Shown here piece by piece: positions 1 to 8,525 of a stretch of 32,284 nucleotides of DNA. The position numbers and the translations under genes were made by a program. The stretch lies in the NCBI RefSeq assembly GCF_002409645.1, contig NZ_DHNR01000019.1:196525-228808 (forward strand), given 5' to 3'. This stretch comes from Acetobacter sp. UBA5411. GTDB taxonomy: Bacteria > Pseudomonadota > Alphaproteobacteria > Acetobacterales > Acetobacteraceae. How positions within the stretch are numbered: position 1 is the stretch's first letter; the number at the start of each line of letters is the position of its first letter. The notes beneath the pieces were generated by a model. It searched no databases. It was not told the origin of the DNA and saw only the letters and a list, made by a program, of their open reading frames with translations.

Positions 1-344
1 TTATTACGGACCACATCCAGCGCCACCATCGTCGGCAGGCCGGACGTATCGAGAATTTCCGGGGTCGGCAGCGGCAGTTCAGCCAGAAGTTTATCGGTCC
101 GTGACGTTTCCGCTGTCGGCGAGGGAAGGGTGGTTGTAGCCGCCTTTCCGCTCGCGCAGATGACCAGACCATGATGGATCCGGGTCAGCAGCGCATCGGC
201 ATGCGAATCACGCCACAGCAGTCCACCACCGGCGATGGCAATGACTGACAGCCCGATCAGAACGTTCCGACGGCAGGAACGGGTCAGGAAAGACCCCTTC
301 CGTTTCTGGTCGTCTATGGAGTCCTGTATGTCAGGATCAGGCAT
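1..344 (-). CDS. Unknown single-pass membrane protein, 3' end outside window
   Basis: An open frame of 114 complete codons starts with ATG at 344 and runs off the left edge without a stop. Its start lies inside the last codons of smc: the ATGCCTGA junction gives an 8-base overlap, so translation is probably coupled to smc. The N-terminus is polar and charged (about 26 residues). One hydrophobic segment follows at about residues 27-43 (NVLIGLSVIAIAGGGLLW), then a soluble Pro/Thr-rich part. This looks like a type II single-pass inner-membrane protein with a periplasmic domain. I do not recognise the family. The overlap and shared direction suggest co-transcription with smc and the dsbA-like gene, but that does not show a role in chromosome biology. 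Confidence 0.6.
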   Translation of the reverse strand, partial: MPDPDIQDSIDDQKRKGSFLTRSCRRNVLIGLSVIAIAGGGLLWRDSHADALLTRIHHGLVICASGKAATTTLPSPTAETSRTDKLLAELPLPTPEILDTSGLPTMVALDVVRN

Positions 345-3300
345 GAGCCTCTTCCTTTTTACGTTCACCCGCCATCGCCGCAGCCCTGTCGAGATCGACA
401 GACAGCACGCGACTGACACCGCGTTCCTGCATGGTTACGCCGTAGAGCCGGTCCATATGAGCCATTGTAAGCTGATGATGTGTCACCACGAGAAAGCGTG
501 TTCCTGCTTCGTTGACCATATCGCCAAGCAGCGCGCAGAAGCGGCCGACATTGGCATCATCAAGTGGAGCGTCGACTTCGTCCAATACGCAGATCGGAGC
601 CGGATTGCAGCGAAAGACTGCAAAAATCAGAGATAGGGCCGTCAGTGCCTGTTCGCCACCCGAGAGAAGTGACAATGTGGCAAGCTTCTTACCCGGGGGC
701 TGGGCATAGATCTCCAAGCCAGCTTGCAACGGATCGTCGCTGCCGACAAGACCTAGATGAGCACGTCCTCCGCCGAACATGCGGGAGAACAGGGACTGGA
801 AGTGATGGTCCACCTGCGTGAAGACCGCCATCAGGCGCTCACGTCCCTCCTTGTTGAGGCTCCCGATCGATCCGCGCAGCCGGGCTATGGCGGCTTCGAT
901 CTCGCCATGTTCGCGTCGGATGACTTCGATCTGCTGCTCGGCTTCCTGCGCCTCGATATCGGCGCGTAGGTTGACCGGACCAAGCTCTTCCCGTTCACGG
1001 GTCAGGCGGGAAATCTTGCGTCGAAGCCCGGTTTCCGCGGATTCCGTGAGATCTCCGACCGGAGCCGTGGGAGGTTCGGGCGTCTCGGCCAGAAGCTGAT
1101 CGAGAATGGCCTGAGCCTGCTCGCTCTTGCCTTCACTACGGAGCAGATTTTCCCGAGCGGTCGCCAATTCGCCTTCGGTCCGACGGCGTGTTTCCTGCGC
1201 GTCCTTCAGCCGGTTCTCGGCAGATTCTCTTGTCGCGTTGGCCGTCGCAAATTTTTCCTCGGCTTCTGTCAGCGTGGCCGCAGTCCGCTCACGAAGCTGG
1301 CGGGCTTCATCAGGCAGAGCCGTCAGGGTCTGATGGTCGGCGGAGACAGCATCAAAACGAATTTGAGCCTCAGCTAACTGCTCTTCGGCAGCCTTGGCGC
1401 GGCTGGTCCATTCCGACAGAGAATCCCGAAGTGCGGTTTCCCGACTGGTCAGTGTACCGACCTCAGCGAGAAGAGCGGCGCGCGCTTCTCGACCAGCCTG
1501 CTCTTCGCGACGCAGCTCAGAAATCTTTTCACGTAATGTTTCAATCGGGTCTGAAGCCTGATCGTCGAGCACTGTCGCCGCACGGGCTGCTTCTGCCGCC
1601 TCAAGCGTTTCGGCTGCTTCGTTCAGTTCGACACCAAGTGCCGCCAGACGAGGTTCCGTGGCCGACAGGCGCGAGCGTATCTCCAGCGCCTTTTCCTGCA
1701 TGGCGCGATGAGTGGCTTCTCGCCCGGTCATTTCCTGACCAGCCGCCTCAAGTTTTGCGCGAGTAGCGGCAGCCGCCTGTTCAGCTTCCTGAGCCGTTGT
1801 TTCTGCATTTTTCAGTGCGGTAGCAGCCGATACGGGATCGGACGAGGCTTCCAGCGCCAGACGAGCCGCTTCGACAGTTTCTTCCGCCTTGACCCGTTCG
1901 GAATCGAGGCGGGCCAGTTCGGGCAATATGGTGCCAAGACGGGATTCGGCATTTCCGTGGCGTGTCTCGGTTTCCTGCTGCGCCCGTCGCGTCTGCTCGA
2001 AGGCTGCATCCGCCTTGCGACGGGTTTCGCGTGCGGCAGATTCAGTCTGAGTGGCCTTCTGGTCGCGAGCCTTGGCTTCCTCATGTGCCGTGCGAAGTGT
2101 TTCCGGTGCTGGAAGCGCCTGCTGTGTGGCCTGTGCGTCTGCGACGGCCTGTTTTGCAGCGACAAGAGCCTGTGCTGCCCGTTCACATTGCGGGCGCACG
2201 GCGTCCAGTCTGGCTCGGGCGGCTGCGTGACGGCGTGAAGTCTCTGCTTCCGTCGTCCGCACTTTCCCAAGGGCTCCTTCGACCGCAGCACGGTCCATAC
2301 GAGCCTTGCGGACAGCTTCAGCCGTCGCATTGCGTGCCTGAGCAGTCTCGGCTGCTTTCTGCTCCACTACGGGAAGATCGGTCGCTTTCTCGTCGAAACG
2401 AAGTTGCGTTTCCTTGAGGATGCGACGCTGAGCCAGTCTTTGCGCCGCTGCACTCGGCTGACCGGCGGTGATGCGGTAGCCGTCCCAGCGCCAGAAAGCG
2501 CCATCACGCGTGATGAGTGACTGTCCGGCCTGAAGTGCGGAAACCAGCGAATCGCCTTCCGCCACGGTTGCCACGAGCCCGGCCTGTCCAAGAGCACGGG
2601 CGAGGGCAGGCGGCGCTGATGCAAGAAGAGATAAAAGCGGCGTTGCTTCTGGTGGCAGCGCTGGCGGTGCAGTCAGTGGCCCCAGTGATGTCCATGAGCG
2701 TGGCGCATCTGGCGCGACAGCCGCATCCGGCGCATCCAGTCCCTCAGCCAGCACCGTTGCTAGGGCGATTTCCAGTCCATCTGGAATATCCAGTTGTCCG
2801 GAAATGGGGCTGGCTTCGTCATCCTCATCATCGGCACCGAGAGCCTGCGACAACCCTTCGATCTGCGCTTTCAGACGGGTCAGTTCGGCTTTCAGGGCTC
2901 CAAGTGCGGCTTCGGCTTCCTGTGCGTCTTTTGCTGCTTGCGTGGCGGCCTCTTCCGCGTTGGTAAGAGTCAGTTCCGCATCAGTCAGGCGTTTTTCTTC
3001 CGCCGCACGAGCGCTCTGGGCCTGCTCCAGAACGGAATCCGGCACGGCGTTCTGCTCAGCCGCCGCCAGTTCCCGGGCGAAAGTTGCGGCTTCCTGCTCG
3101 GCGCGTCGTAGAGCAGCTTCGGCTGACTGAACGGCTGCTGCGACTGAGGCGCGGGTGGCATTGTCCTCCTGCATACTTCCACGCGCTTCGACCAGCGCAG
3201 TGGACGCTGCGGCCCGTTCAGTCTCGGCTGCTTCCAGTGCGGCGACAGCCTGTGCCCGTGCGGCTTCTGCATCGGTCACGGCCTGCGCCAGCGCGTTCCT

Positions 3301-4890
3301 TTGCGTATCAGGGATCAGTTCGCGTTCTGTCTGCTCCTTGCGCTGAGCCAGTGCGTCACGGTCCTTGCAAAGACCGTTGAGAGTGGCCGTTGCCGTTGCA
3401 AGGGCCTTCTCGCATTCGATGTGTCGGGTTCTGGTTGTTTCCGCAGCGTTACGGGCGATGGAAAGAGCGACCTGTGCTTCAGACCGTTTCTGTGCAGCTG
3501 CATCCGCCTCTTCCCGGCAGGCTGCCAGAGTTGCAGCGGCCTGCTGAACGGAAGCCTCTGCCTCCGTCAGCACATCCTGTGCAGGCAGTTCAGCCTGCAA
3601 CGTTTCGATCTGCTTTTTCAGCGCGGCATGATCTTCGGCAAGACGGGTATGGCGCAGGGTTGCAGCTTCAAAAGCGGCCTGCGCCTGTTCGGACCGCGTG
3701 CGCGCCGCAGTCGCCTCGGTCATCAACCGTTCCAGCGTTTCAGAGGCGTCCTGTAACGTCGCTTGAAGACCGGTGAGCTGGGCTTCCGCTTCCGCCTGTC
3801 TGTCGGGCAGGCTGGCTCGAGCGGCCTGAACAGCCGCCATATCTTCCTGCAGGCGTGTGAGTGTAGCGGATGCGTCTTCAAGTCGGGACTTGGCGGCATC
3901 CCGATCTGCTTCACTCTGCCGGAGCCGTTCTGTGGCGGCTTCTGCAGCTTGCGCGGCGCGTTGCTCTTCAAGCGCCACGCCTTCCGCTGCGACTCTCTGA
4001 CGTTCCAACGCTGTGCGGGCAAGTTCAGCGGCTTCACGAATGGCCGGAAGCGCCTTGTCGGCTTCATAGTCCGCAAGAACCGCAGTTTCGGAGGCTTCTT
4101 CGGCGGCAATCAGGACAGTACGGGCCTGCACGGCAGCCAGTTTGGCCCGTTCAACCTGCTGTCGGGCACGCGCATGGAGCAAAGCCAGCAGGGAGACTTC
4201 GGCGTCACGCAGATTGGCGGACAGTTCCCTATAGCGGGATGCCTGTTCGGACTGGCCTGTCAGTCCCTCCAGCCGGCTTTCCAGCTGGGTGCGGAGGTCT
4301 TCGGCTCGGGTCAGATTGGTTTCGGTGGCGCGGAGCTTGAGTTCGGCTTCATGCCGCCGCGCGTGCAGACCTGTGATACCCGCAGCTTCTTCCAGAATGG
4401 TGCGTCGCTCTTCGGGGCGGGCACCGACCAGCATGGCGACACGGCCCTGACTGACCATGGCCGAAGACCGAGCGCCAGAGGCGAGATCGGCAAACAGCGT
4501 CTGGACGTCGCGGGCGCGAATGGCCTTGCTGTTCAGGCGGTAATCGCTGCCGGAACCCCGCTCGGCGCGGCGAGACACTTCCAGATCGTCCTGTTCGGCG
4601 AATGGGCCGGGGCCAAGCCCCTTGGCGTTTTCCAGAACCAGCGTGACTTCGGCGAGGTTGCGGGCAGGGCGATTGGTCGTTCCGGCGAAGATGAGGTCAT
4701 CCATCTCGCCACCACGCAGCGAGCGCGCCGAGCTTTCACCCATGGCCCAGCGCAGGGCTTCGACAACATTGGATTTACCGCAGCCGTTCGGCCCGACAAT
4801 ACCGGTCAGACCGGGGAGAATATCCACGGAAACCGGGTCGGCAAAGCTTTTGAAGCCCGCGATACGAAGCTGGACGAAGCGTGCGCTCAT
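337..4890 (-). CDS. smc: Chromosome segregation ATPase Smc, unusually long arms
   Basis: Smc is the ATPase core of bacterial condensin. It dimerises through its hinge, binds ScpA/ScpB at the heads and organises newly replicated DNA. The 1517-residue product has a Walker A motif at residues 33-40 (GPNGCGKS), an ABC signature near 1409 (LSGGEQ) and Walker B near 1432-1442 (PICVLDEVDAP), as expected for two half-heads at the ends. Between them lie two Ala/Glu/Arg-rich coiled-coil arms. A non-coiled hinge sits at roughly residues 690-808, after an acidic DDEDDE stretch. Typical bacterial Smc proteins are about 1150-1200 residues, so each arm here is clearly longer. A G-rich stretch just before the ATG at 4890 could act as the ribosome site. 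The dsbA-like gene lies 80 bases upstream on the same strand. scpA and scpB are not in the window. Confidence 0.96.
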   Translation of the reverse strand: MSARFVQLRIAGFKSFADPVSVDILPGLTGIVGPNGCGKSNVVEALRWAMGESSARSLRGGEMDDLIFAGTTNRPARNLAEVTLVLENAKGLGPGPFAEQDDLEVSRRAERGSGSDYRLNSKAIRARDVQTLFADLASGARSSAMVSQGRVAMLVGARPEERRTILEEAAGITGLHARRHEAELKLRATETNLTRAEDLRTQLESRLEGLTGQSEQASRYRELSANLRDAEVSLLALLHARARQQVERAKLAAVQARTVLIAAEEASETAVLADYEADKALPAIREAAELARTALERQRVAAEGVALEEQRAAQAAEAATERLRQSEADRDAAKSRLEDASATLTRLQEDMAAVQAARASLPDRQAEAEAQLTGLQATLQDASETLERLMTEATAARTRSEQAQAAFEAATLRHTRLAEDHAALKKQIETLQAELPAQDVLTEAEASVQQAAATLAACREEADAAAQKRSEAQVALSIARNAAETTRTRHIECEKALATATATLNGLCKDRDALAQRKEQTERELIPDTQRNALAQAVTDAEAARAQAVAALEAAETERAAASTALVEARGSMQEDNATRASVAAAVQSAEAALRRAEQEAATFARELAAAEQNAVPDSVLEQAQSARAAEEKRLTDAELTLTNAEEAATQAAKDAQEAEAALGALKAELTRLKAQIEGLSQALGADDEDDEASPISGQLDIPDGLEIALATVLAEGLDAPDAAVAPDAPRSWTSLGPLTAPPALPPEATPLLSLLASAPPALARALGQAGLVATVAEGDSLVSALQAGQSLITRDGAFWRWDGYRITAGQPSAAAQRLAQRRILKETQLRFDEKATDLPVVEQKAAETAQARNATAEAVRKARMDRAAVEGALGKVRTTEAETSRRHAAARARLDAVRPQCERAAQALVAAKQAVADAQATQQALPAPETLRTAHEEAKARDQKATQTESAARETRRKADAAFEQTRRAQQETETRHGNAESRLGTILPELARLDSERVKAEETVEAARLALEASSDPVSAATALKNAETTAQEAEQAAAATRAKLEAAGQEMTGREATHRAMQEKALEIRSRLSATEPRLAALGVELNEAAETLEAAEAARAATVLDDQASDPIETLREKISELRREEQAGREARAALLAEVGTLTSRETALRDSLSEWTSRAKAAEEQLAEAQIRFDAVSADHQTLTALPDEARQLRERTAATLTEAEEKFATANATRESAENRLKDAQETRRRTEGELATARENLLRSEGKSEQAQAILDQLLAETPEPPTAPVGDLTESAETGLRRKISRLTREREELGPVNLRADIEAQEAEQQIEVIRREHGEIEAAIARLRGSIGSLNKEGRERLMAVFTQVDHHFQSLFSRMFGGGRAHLGLVGSDDPLQAGLEIYAQPPGKKLATLSLLSGGEQALTALSLIFAVFRCNPAPICVLDEVDAPLDDANVGRFCALLGDMVNEAGTRFLVVTHHQLTMAHMDRLYGVTMQERGVSRVLSVDLDRAAAMAGERKKEEAHA

Positions 4891-4970
4891 CCAGCCCCCC
4901 GGGCAGATGCGTGAGTGTCAGACACGATGGTTGTGGCGTTCGCCGTCAGAGCGTCAGTCTGGCTGAGGGT

Positions 4971-5594
4971 TCAGCCGCCAGCCGCAATGACTTTTTTCTC
5001 GAACGCATCATAGGTCAGCTCACCCTGACGATAGACCTCGTTATTGAAACGGAAGGCCGGGGTGCTGTCGATCTTGTAGTCTTTCTCGGCGCGTGTCTGC
5101 TCGGCGAGAATGGCGTTCTGGAACGCGACGTCGTTGACGGCAGTGTCAAATTCAGCCGGTGACATGCCAGCAAGACCGGCCATCTTGCGAAGCTGTTCTT
5201 CCGGATTGACGTTCTCGCCATAAGCCCAGCGGTCGAGATTGGAGAAGAGCGAAGTCATGAAGGGCTCATACCGCTCAAGCGGCAGACTGCGGGCGACCTG
5301 CGTGGCCATGAGGGCCGTGCGATCAAGCGGGAAATCGCAGAAAACGTAGCGGATGCGACCTGTGTCGATCAGTTTCTTACGAATTTCCGGAAACACATCC
5401 AACTCGAAGCGGGCGCAATGCGGACAGGTGAAGGAGAACCACTCTTCAACCACCACCTTGGCGTTCGGGTTGCCGAAGGCGCGCGGAGCCATGCGGGGGT
5501 CGGTTGTATCAGCGGCCAGTGCCTGACCGAGCAGATTCGGTGCGATCGTGGCCGGAACGGCGAGTGCTAGCAGGGCACGGCGTGTAAGCGACAT
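4971..5594 (-). CDS. DsbA-family periplasmic thiol:disulfide oxidoreductase
   Basis: Starting at ATG 5594 gives 207 residues with an N-terminal signal peptide (two Arg, then a hydrophobic core, ending near ALAADTT). A start at 5627 would put 11 extra residues in front of the signal and is less likely. The thioredoxin-fold active site CPHC is at residues 57-60, and the cis-proline loop is visible as STPAF in the C-terminal part. The closing YDAFEKKVIAAGG resembles members of the DsbA/Com1-like group (Thioredoxin_4). The protein most likely introduces or isomerises disulfides in the periplasm. It is transcribed toward smc with an 80-base gap. Such a dsbA-like gene next to smc recurs in Alphaproteobacteria, so the linkage is probably historical. 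A specific Dsb paralogue cannot be assigned. Confidence 0.9.
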   Translation of the reverse strand: MSLTRRALLALAVPATIAPNLLGQALAADTTDPRMAPRAFGNPNAKVVVEEWFSFTCPHCARFELDVFPEIRKKLIDTGRIRYVFCDFPLDRTALMATQVARSLPLERYEPFMTSLFSNLDRWAYGENVNPEEQLRKMAGLAGMSPAEFDTAVNDVAFQNAILAEQTRAEKDYKIDSTPAFRFNNEVYRQGELTYDAFEKKVIAAGG

Positions 5595-5762
5595 GACATG
5601 GAACTCCGCAAAAACTGGGCCACTCAAGAAAACTGCCGGAGGTCATGACCGGTCTCATGGGAGAACGTCAAGCCCGCACGGACCATCAATAGTCGTGAAA
5701 TGTTACAAAGTATTGTCGTTGTTCTGGTTTTCGCCGCAATTCTGGGGCAAACTCGGAGAGTT

Positions 5763-5791
5763 GGTTCCGCTACGGTGGAACCTGATTTTTG
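5763..5791 (+). other. Hairpin plus T-run just before a start codon (possible attenuator)
   Basis: GGTTCC (5763-5768) and GGAACC (5777-5782) pair around an 8-base loop. TGA and then five T follow directly, ending at 5791. This is the layout of a small intrinsic terminator on the plus strand, 13 bases before the ATG at 5805. The stem is only 6 bp. It could be a leader attenuator of the downstream small gene, the end of an upstream transcript, or chance. Confidence 0.3.
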
Positions 5792-5804
5792 AAATGGCGC
5801 TGTA

Positions 5805-6197
5805 ATGAAAAAACTTCTCTCTCTTTCCCTCGCGGCCGTGATGGCTGTCGGTGTGGTTCCGGTCGCGCACGCCAGCGAACCCGGCGGTTGCATCAAATAC
5901 GGTGCTGCTGGCGCTGTAGGTGGCCACGTAGCCAATCACCACGGAGTGCTGGGTGCTATGGGTGGCTGTGTGACCGGCATGTATGTCCGTCACCGCTACC
6001 GCAAGGAATCCCGTGCCAAGGCCGCTCTGTATGACAAGGAGCATCCGGGCGCAAAAGGAACCTACGCCGAAAAAGCCACGGCCTATGACGTGGAACATTC
6101 AACCCAGCCGGGAACAATGAACCCCAGCAACAGCGCTCCGCAGAACAATGGTCCGGCTCCTCAGGGGCAGCCTGCTCCAGACGCGACCCATATGTGA
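5805..6197 (+). CDS. Small secreted Gly-rich protein, unknown function
   Basis: The 130-residue product starts with a classical signal peptide (MKKLLSLSLAAVMAVGVVPV, cleavage expected after AHA near residue 24). The mature part has a Gly/Ala-rich segment at about residues 33-58, with spacing that resembles glycine-zipper proteins, two Cys (residues 29 and 55), then a charged stretch. It ends in a Pro/Gln/Asn-rich, probably disordered tail. No Shine-Dalgarno sequence is obvious before the ATG. The gene stands alone: the dsbA-like gene is divergent and epmB converges from the right, and a strong hairpin closes it. It may be an envelope stress or outer-membrane-associated protein, but no function can be assigned. 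Confidence 0.72.
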   Translation: MKKLLSLSLAAVMAVGVVPVAHASEPGGCIKYGAAGAVGGHVANHHGVLGAMGGCVTGMYVRHRYRKESRAKAALYDKEHPGAKGTYAEKATAYDVEHSTQPGTMNPSNSAPQNNGPAPQGQPAPDATHM

Positions 6198-6202
6198 TGC
6201 CA

Positions 6203-6234
6203 GTCTGTGTGGCGGCTTCGGCTGCCACACAGAC
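6203..6234. terminator. Strong hairpin between convergent genes
   Basis: GTCTGTGTGGC (6203-6213) and GCCACACAGAC (6224-6234) form a perfect 11-bp stem with a 10-base loop. It starts six bases after the stop of the small secreted gene and lies just before the epmB stop coming from the other side. TCACTTTTA follows on the plus strand. It probably ends both transcripts. Confidence 0.75.
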
Positions 6235-6240
6235 TCACTT

Positions 6241-7314
6241 TTACTGAGTGTCCGGCGTGCGAATGGCGTGTTTCTGCCCGTTCGGATCGCTGACCGCGCT
6301 CAGGGACGGCTCAACATAGTCCGGTCCCAGCGGAACCTTCCCATATCCCCCCGGAATATCGAGCACGTATGTTGGCCAGGCCAGGCCGGTCACGCGCCCT
6401 CGCAAACCCGCGAGAAGTCTGCGTCCTTCCTCGATGGGAACATGGAAGCGGGCCGTGCCGGGGGCAGGGTCAAGCTGGTGCAGATAGTAGGGCTTCATCC
6501 GGCTCTCAACCATGGCCCGGAACAGGTCTTCCAGCGCGGCTTCGCTATCATTGACGCCACGTAGAAGAACCGACTGACCCAGAACGGGAATCCCTCTGCG
6601 CTGAATTTTTTTCAGAGCTTCACGTCCAGCAGCACTGAATTCCCGCGCATGATTGGCGTGAACCACCATCCACACCGCCTTGTCCGCATCCATGGCGTCC
6701 AGAAGCGCGTCCGTGATTTTCTCGGGCGCGGCCAGCGGGACGCGACTGTGAATCCGCAAGGTCGTGACATGCGGAATGGACGCCAGTTCCCGCATGATAT
6801 GCTCAAGCCGTCTTGACGAGAGCATCAGCGGATCACCGCCCGTCAGAATGACCTCCCGAATGGCGGAGTTTTCCCTCAGCCATTGAAACGCGACAGCCAA
6901 AGCCTCTTCGTCGAGAAGACCGCCATCAGGCCCGACATGCTCGCGCCGGAAACAGAAGCGGCAGTAGAGCGGGCAGATCAGCAGCGGTTTCAGCAGGGCG
7001 CGGTCGGCGTAGCGATGGACGATCCCCGGCACGGGTGACAGGGCGTCGTCACCGATTGGATCGGCGAGTTCATGCGGGGCCGTGACCAGTTCATCCGGGG
7101 AGGGAATGACCTGCAAGCCGATGGGGTCATCCGGTGTTTCGATCAGATCCGCAAAAGCAGGCGGAATGGCAGTGGCATATTTCTCCGCAACCTCTCCGAT
7201 GGCAGGCATGGTGCCGTGCGTCACAAAGCCGGCGTTCACAAGTTCTTCCGGTGTCCGGAGTGTTCTTGTGTGGGCTGAATTGAGACCGGCGGCAGAGAGG
7301 CGGGAGAACGACAT
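6241..7314 (-). CDS. epmB: EF-P (R)-beta-lysine-forming aminomutase, radical SAM (EpmB)
   Basis: The 357-residue protein belongs to the KamA/EpmB radical-SAM, PLP-dependent lysine 2,3-aminomutase family. The iron-sulfur cluster motif CPLYCRFC gives Cys114, Cys118 and Cys121 (C-x3-C-x2-C). Other family blocks are VILTGGDPLMLS, the LRIHSRVP block and the C-terminal LDIPGGYGKVP. Catabolic lysine aminomutases are usually longer (above 400 residues), whereas EpmB is about 340, which fits. The divergent neighbour is epmA, which strongly supports a role in making (R)-beta-lysine for modifying elongation factor P. The start ATG at 7314 leaves 123 bases to the epmA start. The ribosome site is weak. 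The efp gene is not in the window. Confidence 0.88.
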   Translation of the reverse strand: MSFSRLSAAGLNSAHTRTLRTPEELVNAGFVTHGTMPAIGEVAEKYATAIPPAFADLIETPDDPIGLQVIPSPDELVTAPHELADPIGDDALSPVPGIVHRYADRALLKPLLICPLYCRFCFRREHVGPDGGLLDEEALAVAFQWLRENSAIREVILTGGDPLMLSSRRLEHIMRELASIPHVTTLRIHSRVPLAAPEKITDALLDAMDADKAVWMVVHANHAREFSAAGREALKKIQRRGIPVLGQSVLLRGVNDSEAALEDLFRAMVESRMKPYYLHQLDPAPGTARFHVPIEEGRRLLAGLRGRVTGLAWPTYVLDIPGGYGKVPLGPDYVEPSLSAVSDPNGQKHAIRTPDTQ

Positions 7315-7437
7315 GAGCCGCTTCTAATGGTTTCGCAGGCTTTCCCGCAATATTCAGGCAACGAAACTGTGGTTGGCTTGCGGCAGTCCGACGGCCGCGG
7401 CATCAGTCGCTGCATGAAAAGGCGAGGGAGCACAGGC

Positions 7438-8442
7438 ATGAGCGAGAACAGGGCACAAGAGGATACCGCACGCATCGCGGAACGCCTGCCGCTGCTACGT
7501 CGTCGTGCCCTGATGATGCAGGCAGCGAGAGCGTTCTTTGACGGCCGGGACTATCTGGAAGTTGAGACACCTTACGCGGTGTCCACTCCCGGTGAGGAAG
7601 TGCATCTCCACGTGTTCGCCACGGAACGGGAAGCGCCGACCGGTGAACGGGAGGCTCTTTTCCTGCACACAAGCCCCGAATTTGCGATGAAGCGCATTGT
7701 CGCGGCGACGGGGCAGAAAATTTTTCAACTGGCGCGGGTCTGGCGCAATGGAGAAGGCAGCGCCCTGCATGCGCCCGAATTCACCATGCTGGAATGGTAT
7801 CGACCGGGTGCGGGTCTTGATGATCTGATGGACGAGACGGAAACGTTTGTTCGCACACTTCTTCCTCCCACCGTCCAGCGTGATGGATGCGTGATCCCGA
7901 TTACGGAGCCGTTTGAGCGGCTTACCGTTGCGGAGGCCTTTCAGCGTTATGTTGGCGCGGATGTTCTGGCGACAGCCGATGATGCGGAAGCCTTGGCAGC
8001 ACAGGCTGGCGCTGTCCTGAGGGCGGATGAAGCGTGGGAAGATCTTTTTTTTCGACTACTGCTTGAGCGGGTGGAGCCTGTCATCGGGCGAGACAGGCCG
8101 ACCTTTCTCACCCACTGGCCCGCCAGTCAGGCGGCTCTGGCGCGTCGCTGTCCAAAAGACCCGCGCGTAGCACTCCGATTCGAGCTGTATATTGGAGGCG
8201 TCGAACTGGCGAATGCCTTTGAGGAACTGTCCGACGCCAAAGAACAGCGGGAACGTTTCGATAGTGACAGGAAAAGGCGGGCGGCCTTATATCCAGAGCG
8301 ACCAGACTGGAAAATGGACGAAAATCTTCTGGCTGCGTTGCCTTTCTTGCCGCCAACATCGGGTATCGCGCTGGGATTTGACCGGCTGGTGATGCTGGCG
8401 ACCGGAGCGCCGCGTTTGTCAGATATCTTGTGGATGGGCTGA
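7438..8442 (+). CDS. epmA: EF-P lysine lysyltransferase EpmA (truncated LysRS paralogue)
   Basis: This 334-residue protein is a class II aminoacyl-tRNA-synthetase catalytic domain without an anticodon-binding domain, like EpmA (PoxA/GenX). EpmA ligates (R)-beta-lysine to a conserved lysine of elongation factor P. Visible blocks are the N-terminal YLEVETPYAV, motif 2 (FQLARVWRNGE followed by HAPEFTMLEWYRPG) and the C-terminal motif 3 (GIALGFDRLVML). The frame is open back to an ATG at 7327. The ATG at 7438 is chosen because it follows a GAGGGAG-like ribosome site and matches the family's short N-terminus before the RRRALMM helix. epmB is divergent. A lipoprotein gene follows 83 bases downstream. 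Confidence 0.92.
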   Translation: MSENRAQEDTARIAERLPLLRRRALMMQAARAFFDGRDYLEVETPYAVSTPGEEVHLHVFATEREAPTGEREALFLHTSPEFAMKRIVAATGQKIFQLARVWRNGEGSALHAPEFTMLEWYRPGAGLDDLMDETETFVRTLLPPTVQRDGCVIPITEPFERLTVAEAFQRYVGADVLATADDAEALAAQAGAVLRADEAWEDLFFRLLLERVEPVIGRDRPTFLTHWPASQAALARRCPKDPRVALRFELYIGGVELANAFEELSDAKEQRERFDSDRKRRAALYPERPDWKMDENLLAALPFLPPTSGIALGFDRLVMLATGAPRLSDILWMG

Positions 8443-8525
8443 TTTCGCGCAAGCATCCTGTCCCAATAAACTGTAGCTACCCTCTCCAGCCGGACTGTGC
8501 GGGAGAAATGATCGGGGAATTTGTT

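Noticed and set aside
3763..4914. Long plus-strand open frame (383 codons) opposite smc
   Set aside because: It is antisense to the smc head and first coiled-coil region. The Ala/Glu-rich codons of smc create long open mirror frames; there is no ribosome site and no recognisable domain.
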